A DNA stretch of 49,765 nt from Betaproteobacteria bacterium (GTDB lineage: Bacteria > Pseudomonadota > Gammaproteobacteria > Burkholderiales > Burkholderiaceae_E), in the NCBI GenBank assembly GCA_018970865.1, contig JAGWVN010000017.1:1-49765 (forward strand), written 5' to 3'. The notes under the pieces were generated by a model. It was not told the DNA's origin. It saw nothing but the letters and a program-made list of their open reading frames with translations, and did not search any database. The position numbers and the translations under genes are program-made. Every line of letters starts with the position of its first letter. Within the stretch, counting starts at the first letter, position 1. Positions 39,973 through 48,509 of this stretch are shown piece after piece.

Positions 39973-42254
39973 ACCGCCGAGTTGACCGTGAAGACCATGG
40001 CGCCGCCCGTCACGAACACCACGCCCGGCGTGGTCTCCAGGCGCAGGGTGCGCACGCCGGTGGCGCTGTTCCAGCTGTAGACCCAGCCGCTTTCCCCGTA
40101 GATGACCTTGCCTTCGCCGCTGGCGTAGAGCGCGCCGCTGCTCAGGGGGGACAGCACGGTGGTGGCGGCGGCGGTGTCCGCTTTCACGGCCGGGCTGTTG
40201 GAAGCCGATTCGCGCCAGGCGAGCACGCCGCCACGCAGCGAGAAGCTGGTCGATGCGCCGCTGGCCACGGCGGTGGCGGCGCCGCCGGTGAGTGGCTGGG
40301 TGATCAGCGACACCGTGCCATCGACGCTGCCGCCCACCGGCGAGCGCTGCCAGGCGATGCGCGCGCCATCGGTCTGCGGATAGATGTTGCGCAGCCCGTC
40401 GCTGGTGACCCGCGTGGAGACGCCGGTGTCCGATTGCCAGCGGATGATGTCGAAGCTGGACGAGGTGCCGCTGCCGCCGGTCTGGCCCCAGGACACGAAG
40501 TGCACGACGCCGCCGACCACGGCCAGGTCGTAGTCGGTGTTGCCCACATAGTTGATGCCGGCAGGCGGGCTGATCCGGGTGAACTTGCCCGTGGCGGCTT
40601 CGTAGAGCGTGTAGCTGCCGGCGTTGGGCCCGTTCCAGTTGGTCCAGGCCACGAACCCGCCCCGGGCCACCGGGTTCTCCTGGTAGGCCGATCCGGCGGT
40701 GAACGGGCTGGCCGTGGAGAGGTTGCTGCGGGTGCCGCTGGCATCCCAGCTGTAGATGCAGTTGAAGGTGAGGGTGCAGTCGCTGTCCTTGGCCTGCGCG
40801 TAGACCCGGCCCCCGCTGATCTGCCAGTCGGTGGCGTACTGGATGCCGGCGGCGTTGCGCAGCACGACCTCGGCGCCGCTGACCAGATCGCGCAGATAGG
40901 CGCCCCCGTCAGAGGTGGCGACCAGCACCTGGGTGCCCTCGGCTGCCAGCAGGCTCGCCCCCGGGGGCAGCGTGAACACCGGCGTATAGCCGAGCGCGGG
41001 GCTGGAGGTGATGACCACCCTGCGCGTGACCACGCTGGCCAGGCCGTCCTTGTCGGTGGCGGTGACCGTCAGCGTGTAGTCGCGGGCCGAGATACCGGTG
41101 ATGTCATAGAGGGCGTCGAAGCTGCCGAGCGTGGTGCCCAGCACCTGGACATCGCCGAGCCTGGCCACGGTGGTCACGGTGCCGCCCTTGTCGGTGACGG
41201 CGCTGCCGTTGATGCGCAGCAGGCCGTTGACGAAGGCGCCATCCGCCGGCCCCGCGAGCGTGATCACCGGTGCGTTGGAGACCGGCACCGGCACGGTGAG
41301 GGTTCGACGGCTGCCGTTGTTGTCGGTGGCGACGATCACCAGGGTGTGGCTGCCCGAGCCCACCGCGCCGGCGTTCACGGTGAACCGGTAGACGTCGTTG
41401 CTGCTGCTGCAGAAGCGGGAGCAGGCGTTGGGAGCCGTCAGGACGGTGGCGGGCCCGCCATCGAGGCTGCCGCTGACCGAGGCGATGCCATAGCTGGACG
41501 CGGCCCGCGCATCGATGGCGATGGTGCCGGTGGTGCCCGAGGGCGTGGCGGTGAGCAGCGTGACCGAGGAGTTGCCGACCGTGACCGTGCGCCGCACCTC
41601 CTGGTAGCTGTTGGCCCCCACCTGGATGCGGGCGATGATCGAGTGCGAGCCGTTGGCGTAGGACGCGGTGTTCCAGGTGATGGGCGCGCCCGCGGCGCCG
41701 GAGCCGGTGCCCATCAGCATGAGGTCGATGTACCAGGTGACGCTGCCCGCCACCGTTCCGGACAGTGACAGCTGCACCGAGCCCGACAGCGGTTCGGCGC
41801 TGCCGAGCACGATGGCCGGATCGATGACCTGCACCGCGGTGAAGCTGAGGGTGTCGATCGCGGATTGCCCGGCGCTGTTGGTGACCGTGAGTACTACCGT
41901 GTAGGTGCCGCCGAGGTCGGGGGTGATGATCGGCGTGGCGCTGCCGGGATTGGTCAGGGTGGCGCTGCTGCCCGTGGGTCTGGCGGTCAGTGTCCACTGG
42001 TAGCTGAGGCCGGCGGTGGGCGCGCTCCCGCTGCCATCGAGCGTGACCGTGGTGTTGGTGTTGACGGTGGTGAAGCGGACGATGCTGGCCGAGGGCGCGC
42101 CGCTGGCCGGTGTCTCGGCGCCGGGTATTCCACCGCCCGGCGACCCCCCGCTGGATGACCCTCCGCCGCAGCCAACCAGCACCGCGAGGATCGGCAGCAG
42201 GAGCGCGATGCCGCAGGCGAAGACGAACCGGAGCGGATCGGGGCAACGAGACAT
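39954..42254 (-). CDS. Large PKD/Ig-domain lipoprotein with beta-propeller-like C-terminus
   Basis: This 766-residue protein has a signal sequence and lipobox LAVLVGC (Cys about 29), then a Gly/Ser linker. Residues about 50-145 are a PKD domain (VTLDGSGSAPTAGLSYQWTL, GGTYTVVLTVTNSAG). Several Ig-like beta-sandwiches follow (SVTWYIDLMLMG, SHTLVIVATDNNGS, PADGAFVNGLLRINGSAV, DYTLTVTATDKDGLASV), to about residue 430. The last 330 residues carry repeated YLRDLVSGAEVVL, YSWDASGTRSNL and YSWNSATGVRTL-like strands of a TolB-type propeller. It is probably outer-membrane anchored and binds polysaccharide or protein at the surface. ATG 42254 was chosen for the signal peptide. The stop lies inside the end of the convergent TerB-like gene. 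Confidence 0.85.
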   Translation of the reverse strand: MSRCPDPLRFVFACGIALLLPILAVLVGCGGGSSSGGSPGGGIPGAETPASGAPSASIVRFTTVNTNTTVTLDGSGSAPTAGLSYQWTLTARPTGSSATLTNPGSATPIITPDLGGTYTVVLTVTNSAGQSAIDTLSFTAVQVIDPAIVLGSAEPLSGSVQLSLSGTVAGSVTWYIDLMLMGTGSGAAGAPITWNTASYANGSHSIIARIQVGANSYQEVRRTVTVGNSSVTLLTATPSGTTGTIAIDARAASSYGIASVSGSLDGGPATVLTAPNACSRFCSSSNDVYRFTVNAGAVGSGSHTLVIVATDNNGSRRTLTVPVPVSNAPVITLAGPADGAFVNGLLRINGSAVTDKGGTVTTVARLGDVQVLGTTLGSFDALYDITGISARDYTLTVTATDKDGLASVVTRRVVITSSPALGYTPVFTLPPGASLLAAEGTQVLVATSDGGAYLRDLVSGAEVVLRNAAGIQYATDWQISGGRVYAQAKDSDCTLTFNCIYSWDASGTRSNLSTASPFTAGSAYQENPVARGGFVAWTNWNGPNAGSYTLYEAATGKFTRISPPAGINYVGNTDYDLAVVGGVVHFVSWGQTGGSGTSSSFDIIRWQSDTGVSTRVTSDGLRNIYPQTDGARIAWQRSPVGGSVDGTVSLITQPLTGGAATAVASGASTSFSLRGGVLAWRESASNSPAVKADTAAATTVLSPLSSGALYASGEGKVIYGESGWVYSWNSATGVRTLRLETTPGVVFVTGGAMVFTVNSAVYRVGL

Positions 42255-42371
42255 GGCTTCCTCGGGGGCGTTGCGATCGTCGCGGGCAGACCAGCGGTGG
42301 GATCGCAACAGGATAAGCGAACCCGACCACCATTCTCCCGCGGCATAGGCTCACCCGGTGAGCCTGCTCCC

Positions 42372-43079
42372 TCAGAACTCCATGTCGAGTTCGTCGAGCT
42401 CGTCGGGCTCGGCCAGCGCGCCCTCGCGCCACTCCGCCATTTCGGGCAGGGCCATGATGGTGTCGCGGTAGCGGGCGCCGGCTTCGCTCAGGGCCACCTG
42501 ATAGGTGACGAACCGGCTGGCCACCGGCGCGAACATGGCGTCGGCCAGCGATCGCCGCTTCCCGAACAGGAACGGACCGCCGTAGCGGCCCAGGCAGTCC
42601 TGCCAGATCTCCTCGATCCGGTCGATGTCCTGCTGCGCCTTGGCCCAGACCTTGAAGCTCGACAGCCGGGCCTTGATGTTCATCGGCAAGGAGGCCCGCA
42701 TGGCCGAGAAGCCGGAGTGCATCTCGCCGCAGATCGACCGGCAGTGTGCACGCTGCACCGGATCGGAGGGCAGCAGGCCCGCCTGCGGTGCAATCTCGTG
42801 CAGGTACTCGCCGATCGCCAGGGTGTCCCAGACGCGGATGCCACGGTGGTTGAGGCAGGGCACCAGGATGGACGGCGCCAGCAGGAGCAGCTCGGCGCGC
42901 GTGCCGGGCGCATCGAGCGCCACCTTGTCCACCTCGAAGCGCAGGCCGCTGAACTTGCACATCAGCCAGCCCCGCAGCGACCAGGAGGAGTAGTTCTGGC
43001 TGCTGATCGACAGGCGCGCGGGCGGTTCCGTCGTCACCGCGCGCGATCGGCTGCGCGCGGCTGGGGAGGTGTCGGGCAC
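42372..43079 (-). CDS. Glutathione S-transferase family protein
   Basis: This 235-residue protein starts at GTG 43079 (GGAG, 8 nt upstream). The thioredoxin-like domain begins at about residue 25 with LSISSQNYSSWSLRGWLMC; the Ser of SSWS is the likely glutathione-activating residue. VPCLNHRGIRVWDTLAIGEYL is the cis-Pro plus the glutathione-gamma-Glu contact region. The helical domain ends with LADAMFAPVASRFVTYQV, typical of the YfcF-like group. It conjugates or reduces small electrophiles with glutathione in the cytoplasm. The 24-residue head is Pro/Arg-rich and weakly supported, so a later start is possible. It is divergent from phaZ (108 bp). Confidence 0.87.
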   Translation of the reverse strand: MPDTSPAARSRSRAVTTEPPARLSISSQNYSSWSLRGWLMCKFSGLRFEVDKVALDAPGTRAELLLLAPSILVPCLNHRGIRVWDTLAIGEYLHEIAPQAGLLPSDPVQRAHCRSICGEMHSGFSAMRASLPMNIKARLSSFKVWAKAQQDIDRIEEIWQDCLGRYGGPFLFGKRRSLADAMFAPVASRFVTYQVALSEAGARYRDTIMALPEMAEWREGALAEPDELDELDMEF

Positions 43080-43187
43080 GGTGCGGCTCCGGGAGGGTCG
43101 TGGTGCATCGGCCGCAGCAAGTTCCGCGCCACGGCCGGACGGGTGTCGCGTCCGGGCACGGGTACGCTTCCTGCTTGCTGCCCGGTC

Positions 43188-44405
43188 ATGATCTACGCCG
43201 CCTACGATGCGCTCGCCCGCCAGGGCGAGCTTATGCGGCAGTGGGCTGCCCTCGGCGCCGAGCTGGCCGGCAGCGCGCTGTCCCTGCCCGGCGCGCCCGC
43301 GTGGCGCCAGCTCGCGGCCGACCTCGAGGTGATGTCGCTGCTGGGCCTCACCCACACCCGGCCCGATTTCCCGCTGGCGCCGGTGACCGATGCCCGAGGT
43401 GAGCCCCGGCCCATCCTCGTCGACACCGTTGACGAGACCCCGTTCTGTCGACTGCTGCGCTTTCGCAAGGCCGGCGCCCGCGACGAGCCGCGGGTGCTGC
43501 TGGTGGCGCCGATGTCCGGGCATTTCTCGACCCTGCTCTCGGGCACCCTGCGCACCCTGCTGCAGGATCACGAGGTCTGCCTCACCGACTGGATCAATGC
43601 CCGCGACATCCCGCCGGAGTGCGGCCGGTTCGGCTTCGACGAGTATGTGCTGCATCTGATCCGTTTCCTGCAGGCCCTCGGCCCGCCCACCCATCTGGTG
43701 GGGGTCTGCCAGCCGACCGTGGCCTGCCTGGCCGCCACCGCGCTGATGGCGGCCGACCAGGATGACTGCCAGCCGGCCAGCCTGGTGCTGATGGCCGGCC
43801 CGATCGACACCCGCCACAGCCCGACCCGGGTCAACCAGATGGCCCAGGAGAACCCCATCGAGTGGTTCGAGCGAAACCTGATCAGCGCCGTGCCCGCGCC
43901 CTGCGCCGGGGCCGGCCGGCGGGTCTATCCCGGCTTCGTGCAGCTCACCGCGTTCATGAGCATGAACCAGGAGCGGCATCGGCAGTCCTTCCTGGCGCTG
44001 CGCGATGCGCGGGTCGCCGGCGATCACGCCCGCGCCGATGCGATCCGCGACTTCTACCGCGAGTACTTCGCGGTGATGGACCTGCCTGCGGAGTTCTACC
44101 TGGAGACCGTGCGCTCGGTCTTCCAGGCGCATGACCTGCCGCTGGGTCGCCTGCAGGTCCGGGGCCGGCCGGTGGACTGCTCGGCGATCCGCCGCCCCTT
44201 CCTGCTCACCATCGAAGGCGAGCGCGACGACATCTGCGGCATCGGCCAGACCCTGGCGGCGCAGGACCTGTGCAGCCGCATGCCGGTCTACCGCAAGGCC
44301 CATCTGCTGCAGCCCGGGGTCGGACACTACGGGGTGTTCAGCGGTCGCCGCTGGGAGCGGCGCATCTACCCGGCGGTGCGGGAATTCATCCAGTGGGCGC
44401 AGTAG
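43188..44405 (+). CDS. phaZ: Intracellular polyhydroxybutyrate depolymerase
   Basis: This 405-residue protein is the PhaZ type of intracellular PHB depolymerase. The start MIYAAYDALARQGELMRQWA, VAPMSGHFSTLLSGTLRTLL, DWINARDIP and HHLVGVCQPTVA-like elbow are characteristic. The nucleophile is Cys174 in GVCQPTV, matching the Cys instead of Ser of the Ralstonia enzyme. Later strings are LMAGPIDTRHSPT, FMSMNQERH, DLPAEFYLETV, TIEGERDDICGIGQT, and the His in GVGHYGVFSGRRW. It degrades stored PHB granules in the cytoplasm, releasing 3-hydroxybutyrate oligomers or CoA esters. ATG 43188 is the family start. A BT1-like transporter follows 79 bp downstream. No PHB synthase (phaC) is in the window. Confidence 0.93.
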   Translation: MIYAAYDALARQGELMRQWAALGAELAGSALSLPGAPAWRQLAADLEVMSLLGLTHTRPDFPLAPVTDARGEPRPILVDTVDETPFCRLLRFRKAGARDEPRVLLVAPMSGHFSTLLSGTLRTLLQDHEVCLTDWINARDIPPECGRFGFDEYVLHLIRFLQALGPPTHLVGVCQPTVACLAATALMAADQDDCQPASLVLMAGPIDTRHSPTRVNQMAQENPIEWFERNLISAVPAPCAGAGRRVYPGFVQLTAFMSMNQERHRQSFLALRDARVAGDHARADAIRDFYREYFAVMDLPAEFYLETVRSVFQAHDLPLGRLQVRGRPVDCSAIRRPFLLTIEGERDDICGIGQTLAAQDLCSRMPVYRKAHLLQPGVGHYGVFSGRRWERRIYPAVREFIQWAQ

Positions 44406-44484
44406 CCGCCGGTTGCGGCGCGGGCTTCGGCGGGCGCTCCTGTCGGCGGTGATACCCTCCCGGCACACCGACTCCATACCTGCC

Positions 44485-46128
44485 ATGACCCCTGATTCCT
44501 CACCCCGTGGTGGCCTGCTCTGGCGCTGGCTGGATCGCGTCGTGTTCTCCATCGGGCGCGAGATGCGCTGGTCGTACCTGCCGCCGCTGATGGTCTATGT
44601 GGCCGCAGGCGTGTCGGGTCTCACCGGCATCGTCGGCACCTTCTTCGTCAAGGATTACCTCGGGCTGTCGGCCGCCTTCCTGGCCTCGCTCGGGTTCTGG
44701 GCCGGCATTCCCTGGGCGCTGAAGATGCCGCTCGGCCACCTGGTCGACCTGATCTGGCGCTGGAAAGCCTGGCTGGTGTGGCTGGGCGCGGGCATCATCG
44801 CGGCCAGCCTGCTGATCATGGTCGGGCTGATCTCGCACACCGCGGCCATGACCGCGATCGCCTCGCGCGAGACCTGGTATGTGATCTCGGCGCTGCTCGC
44901 GCCGCTGGGCTATGTGCTGCAGGACTGCGTGGCCGACGCGATGACCGTCGAGGCGGTGCCCGCCACCGACGACGAGGGCCGGCCGATCGACGCCCAGACC
45001 CGCAAGGCCATGCACACCACCATGCAGATGCTCGGCCGGGTGGCGATCATCGGCGGCACGGTGCTGGTCGGGCTGATCAATGTCTGGGTCTTCCAGGGGT
45101 CGTCGGGCCTGCCCGAGGCGCAGAAGGTGGCGCTCTACGCCAATGTCTACCTGATGGCGCTGGTCATCCCGGTGCTCTCGGTGCTGGGCGTGATGCTTGC
45201 CGCCTGGATCCGCTGGCGGGCGGCCGCACGCCTGGCCCGCGCCGGCCGCAGCCGAACGGAGATTGCCGCACTGCTGCATGAAGCGCCGGAGAAGACCGAG
45301 CCGAACCGCTGGATCATCGGCGGCAGCCTGGTGTTCGTGGCGATCACGCTGAGCGTGGGCCTGGGCGGCGCGGCCTTCGCCCAGGAAATCGTCTTCGCCG
45401 GCTCGATGGTGGTGATCCTGTTCCTCATGGCCAGGCTCACCCGGGAGCTCGACGCCGACGCCCGCCGGGTGCTGATCGGCACCGCGCTGGTGGTGTTCGT
45501 GTTCCGGGCCATGCCCGGACCCGGGCCCGGGGCGAGCTGGTGGATGATCGACGAACTCGGCTTCGACCAGTCATTCCTGGCGCGGCTCTCGCTGCTGGGC
45601 AGCGTGCTCTCGCTGGCCGGCCTGTTCCTGTTCCGCCGCTTCATCGCCGAGCACAGCATCGGCCGGATCGTGGTGGTGCTCACCCTGTTCGGCGCGCTGC
45701 TCTCGCTGCCCACCCTGGGCATGTACCACGGCCTGCATGAATGGACGGCGGCGCGCACCGGCGGCGTGGTCGACGCCCGCTTCATCGCGCTGGTGGACAC
45801 CGCGCTCGAGTCGCCGCTGGGCCAGATCTCGATGATTCCGATGCTCGCCTGGATCGCCAACTCGGCGCCGGCGCACCTGAAGGCCACCTTCTTCGCGGTG
45901 ATGGCCTCGTTCACCAACCTGGCGCTGTCGGCCTCGCAACTGGGCACGAAGTATCTGAACCAGGCCTACACGGTGACGCGCCAGGTGAAGGGCCCTGGCG
46001 GCGCGATCCAGACCCCGGCCGACTACAGCGAGCTGGGCGCCCTGCTGCTCACCGTGCTGCTGATCGGGCTGGTGCTGCCGCTGGCCTCGGTGCTGGTGGT
46101 GCGACTGGCCCGCTGGCGAACCGCCTGA
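44485..46128 (+). CDS. BT1/MFS-like inner-membrane transporter
   Basis: This 547-residue membrane protein has about 12 helices. The N-terminal signature SYLPPLMVYVAAGVSGLTGIVGTFFVKDYLGLSAAFLASLGFWAGIPWALKMPLGHLVDLIWRWK resembles the folate-biopterin transporter (BT1) family, where a 'PW.lK...G...D' loop is conserved. A second half begins RWIIGGSLVFVAITLSVGLG. The helix 4-5 loop contains DDEGRPIDAQTRKAMH. ATG 44485 was chosen because the first helix begins about 40 residues later. It follows phaZ by 79 bp. Its last 106 bp are antisense to the end of the carbonic anhydrase gene. The substrate is not identified. Confidence 0.75.
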   Translation: MTPDSSPRGGLLWRWLDRVVFSIGREMRWSYLPPLMVYVAAGVSGLTGIVGTFFVKDYLGLSAAFLASLGFWAGIPWALKMPLGHLVDLIWRWKAWLVWLGAGIIAASLLIMVGLISHTAAMTAIASRETWYVISALLAPLGYVLQDCVADAMTVEAVPATDDEGRPIDAQTRKAMHTTMQMLGRVAIIGGTVLVGLINVWVFQGSSGLPEAQKVALYANVYLMALVIPVLSVLGVMLAAWIRWRAAARLARAGRSRTEIAALLHEAPEKTEPNRWIIGGSLVFVAITLSVGLGGAAFAQEIVFAGSMVVILFLMARLTRELDADARRVLIGTALVVFVFRAMPGPGPGASWWMIDELGFDQSFLARLSLLGSVLSLAGLFLFRRFIAEHSIGRIVVVLTLFGALLSLPTLGMYHGLHEWTAARTGGVVDARFIALVDTALESPLGQISMIPMLAWIANSAPAHLKATFFAVMASFTNLALSASQLGTKYLNQAYTVTRQVKGPGGAIQTPADYSELGALLLTVLLIGLVLPLASVLVVRLARWRTA

Positions 46129-46781
46129 CGCCAGCGCTGGCGCAGGCTGGCCAGCGCCACATCGTAGGCATCGGCCACTTCCTCGTGGGCCGACGCCGTG
46201 ATGGCCATGTCGCGCAGCAGGCCGTCGTGCAGGCCATACACCCAGCCGTGCACCGCCACCGACTGACCGCGCTGCCAGGCGTCTCGCACGATGGTGGTCC
46301 GACAGACATTGCGCGACTGCTCCAGCACATTGAGCTCGACCAGCGCGTCGATCCTCAGTTCGTCGGGCAGGCCCGACAGAAAGGCCTCGTGGGTGTCGCG
46401 CACATCCTGGACATGGCGCAGCCAGTTGTCGACCAGGCCCGAGCGATGGTTGTCGAGCGCGGCCCGCACGCCGCCGCACTTGCTGTGGCCGACCACGATG
46501 ATGTGCTGCACGCCGAGCACATCGACCGCGTACTGGATCACCGACAGCGCGTTCAGATCGGAGTGCACCAGCAGATTGGCGACATTGCGATGGACGAAGA
46601 GCTCGCCGGGAAGAAGGTCCACGAGTTCGTTGGCCGGCACCCGGCTGTCTGCGCAGCCCAGCCACATGTAACGCGGCGACTGCTGCGACAGCAGGCCGGT
46701 GAAGAAGCCCGGCGACCGGGCCTCGGTGCTGGCCGCCCACTGGCGGTTGCGATCGAAGAGTTCTGAGAGTTCCCGGCTCAT
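46023..46781 (-). CDS. can: Beta-carbonic anhydrase with antisense-encoded C-terminal tail
   Basis: This 252-residue beta-class carbonic anhydrase has zinc ligands Cys43 (GCADSR), Asp45, His99 and Cys102 (GHSKCGG), and the Asp45-Arg47 dyad; the numbering is one off from E. coli Can. VHRNVANLLVHSDLN and AVHGWVYGLHDGLL also match. It interconverts CO2 and bicarbonate in the cytoplasm. E. coli Can has about 220 residues; here a Ser/Thr/Arg-rich tail of about 35 residues follows ASLRQRWRQ. That tail is read from DNA that also encodes the last 35 codons of the transporter on the other strand (106-bp overlap), which suggests loss of the original stop. The upstream region is shared with the flavin reductase gene (46822), on the same strand. 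Confidence 0.92.
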   Translation of the reverse strand: MSRELSELFDRNRQWAASTEARSPGFFTGLLSQQSPRYMWLGCADSRVPANELVDLLPGELFVHRNVANLLVHSDLNALSVIQYAVDVLGVQHIIVVGHSKCGGVRAALDNHRSGLVDNWLRHVQDVRDTHEAFLSGLPDELRIDALVELNVLEQSRNVCRTTIVRDAWQRGQSVAVHGWVYGLHDGLLRDMAITASAHEEVADAYDVALASLRQRWRQAVRQRASRTTSTEASGSTSPISSTVSSRAPSSL

Positions 46782-46821
46782 GTCGGCATTGTAGGGGCGG
46801 GCCCGGGCGCCGCCCGAGCGA

Positions 46822-47415
46822 TCAGTCGGCCGCCCCGGGGAGGGTCCGGCCCTGCACCAGAGAGGAGGGCACGCCGAACAGGCCCGCGCCGAGATGGTGC
46901 AGGGTGTGGAGGTCGGCATTGTCGGGCCTGAGCGACCAACGCCCCTGGCTGAAGACCCGGCTGTCGGCCAGTGCCGACACCGCCTCGACGAAGAAGGTGT
47001 CGTAGGCGTCCTCGGCATGCGGCTCGCGCAGCAGTCGGCATTCCATCCAGCCGGCGCAGCCCTCGACCAGCGGCAGCCCCAGCAGCGGTCCGGCGAAGCT
47101 GGCGATGCCGTACTGCGTGAACTTGTCGCGCGTCGGCAGGCTGTCGCGGCCGCTGACGCTGCCGACGGTCCAGGTGAGGTCGGCCTGAGCGCGGGTGGCG
47201 ATGTTCAGCGCCAGGGTGCCCGACGCGAGGATGAGCTCGCGGGTGAGCGTGCGCTTGTCGATCACCACGGCGATCCGCGGCGGCGTGAATTCCACCGGCA
47301 TCGACCAGGCGGCGGCCATGAGGTTGCGGACGCCGCCCGCCGCGCAGCTCACCAGAACGGTGGGCCCGTGGTTGACGAGACGGCTGGCGTGGGCGAGGTC
47401 GACGGGCGCGCGCAT
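46822..47415 (-). CDS. Flavin reductase family protein (FMN split barrel)
   Basis: This 197-residue protein has an FMN-binding split barrel. LVNHGPTVLVSCAAGGVRNLMAAAWSMPVEFTPPRIAVVI (about 12-50) is the flavin-binding signature, followed by DKRTLTRELILASGTLALNI and the characteristic HAEDAYDTFFVEAVSALAD. It differs clearly from the 14412-15053 protein and belongs to the branch of small stand-alone flavoproteins. It probably supplies or binds reduced FMN in the cytoplasm. ATG 47415 was selected; the frame extends upstream but is not protein-like. It is followed by the carbonic anhydrase gene 40 bp downstream on the same strand, and it is divergent from a Bug receptor gene. Confidence 0.85.
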   Translation of the reverse strand: MRAPVDLAHASRLVNHGPTVLVSCAAGGVRNLMAAAWSMPVEFTPPRIAVVIDKRTLTRELILASGTLALNIATRAQADLTWTVGSVSGRDSLPTRDKFTQYGIASFAGPLLGLPLVEGCAGWMECRLLREPHAEDAYDTFFVEAVSALADSRVFSQGRWSLRPDNADLHTLHHLGAGLFGVPSSLVQGRTLPGAAD

Positions 47416-47510
47416 GATGGTGCCGATGATAGGGCCCGGCCGCTCGCCCGCCGACCGATTCCTTGCGAGAATCGGTCCTCCCGATTCGCATCGACATCCC
47501 CGGAGTTCCG

Positions 47511-48476
47511 ATGGCAACCCACTTCCTGCGTCCTGTGCTGGCCCTGGTGCTGGTCCTGTTCTGCAACCTCGCCCTCGCCCAGGCGCCGCGCCCGGTGCGC
47601 ATCCTGGTGGGCTTTCCGCCGGGCGGCGGCACCGATGCCATCGCCCGCGCCGTCGCCGATCGTCTGAAGGATGAGCTCGGCGTGCCGGTGGTGGTCGAGA
47701 ACCGCCCTGGCGCGGGTGGGCAGATCGCCGCCCAGACCCTCAAGGCCTCGCCCCCGGATGGCACCACCTTCTTCATCTCGCACGACCACACCATCTCGAT
47801 CCTGCCGCTGGTGATGAAGAACCCCGGCTTCGACCCGGCCCAGGATTTCGTGCCGGTGGCGGGCTTTGCCACCTTCGTGAACGGCCTGGCGGTATCGGGC
47901 GGCACGCCGGCCCGCAGCTATGCCGAGTTCCTCGCCTGGGTGAAAGGCCGGGGCGGCAAGGCCACCGTGGGTATTCCGGCGCCGGCCTCGGTGCCGGAGT
48001 TCCTGGTCAAGGTGATCGGCGAGCGCAACAAGCTCGACATCGTCTCCGCGGCGTATCGCGGAGGCGCGCCCATGATGGCCGACATGCTCGGCAACCAGAT
48101 CCCGGCCGGGGTGGGCTCGGTGCCCGATTTCATCGAGTATCACCGGGCCGGCAAGCTGCGCATGGTGGCGGTCATCGGCACCGCGCGCCAGGCGACGCTG
48201 CCCGATGTGCCCACCTTCGCCGAGCTCGGCCTCAGCGGCTTCGAGGATCTGCCCTTCTACGGCTTCTTCGCGCCCGCGGGCACCTCGCCCCAGGTGATCG
48301 AGCAGTTCTCGGCCGCGCTCTCGCGCGCCATCGCGCAGCCCGAGCTGCGCGAACGCCTGACCAACTGGGGCCTGACCGTGGGCTTCATGAACCAGGCGCA
48401 GCTCACCGCGCGCGAGCGGGCCTACAGCCAGTCCTGGGCCCGGATCATCCGCGCCAGCGGCTTCCAGCCCCAGTGA
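47511..48476 (+). CDS. Bug/TctC-family periplasmic solute receptor
   Basis: This 321-residue receptor has a Sec-type signal peptide (FLRPVLALVLVLFCNLALAQ, cleavage after ALA), unlike the twin-arginine-like leaders of the other four. The mature part has RPVRILVGFPPGGGTDAIARAV, VVVENRPGAGGQIAA, SPPDGTTFFISHDHT, GTARQATLPDVPTFAELGL and FYGFFAPAGTSP. The second-lobe HTISILPLVMKNPGF also differs, so it should have another ligand. ATG 47511 has CGGAG 6 nt upstream. It converges on the fused acyl-CoA dehydrogenase gene, with a hairpin in the 21-bp junction. No TctA/TctB partners are nearby. Confidence 0.93.
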   Translation: MATHFLRPVLALVLVLFCNLALAQAPRPVRILVGFPPGGGTDAIARAVADRLKDELGVPVVVENRPGAGGQIAAQTLKASPPDGTTFFISHDHTISILPLVMKNPGFDPAQDFVPVAGFATFVNGLAVSGGTPARSYAEFLAWVKGRGGKATVGIPAPASVPEFLVKVIGERNKLDIVSAAYRGGAPMMADMLGNQIPAGVGSVPDFIEYHRAGKLRMVAVIGTARQATLPDVPTFAELGLSGFEDLPFYGFFAPAGTSPQVIEQFSAALSRAIAQPELRERLTNWGLTVGFMNQAQLTARERAYSQSWARIIRASGFQPQ

Positions 48477-48482
48477 GGGGCG

Positions 48483-48509
48483 CTGCCCGCCGGCGCGTCA
48501 GGCGGGCAG
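48483..48509. terminator. Hairpin at convergent junction, overlapping a stop codon
   Basis: CTGCCCGCC and GGCGGGCAG pair perfectly around a 9-nt loop that contains the TGA of the minus-strand acyl-CoA dehydrogenase (48498-48500). It begins 7 bp after the Bug receptor stop. No T-run is present. Confidence 0.5.

Noticed and set aside
39660-41768. A 702-residue plus-strand ORF
   Set aside because: It runs through the end of the TerB-like gene in another frame and then antisense to the PKD lipoprotein. No domain is seen.
46023-46128. A frameshift as the cause of the carbonic anhydrase tail
   Set aside because: The frame is continuous and the transporter on the other strand is intact up to its stop, so a simple readthrough after stop loss explains it without an error.
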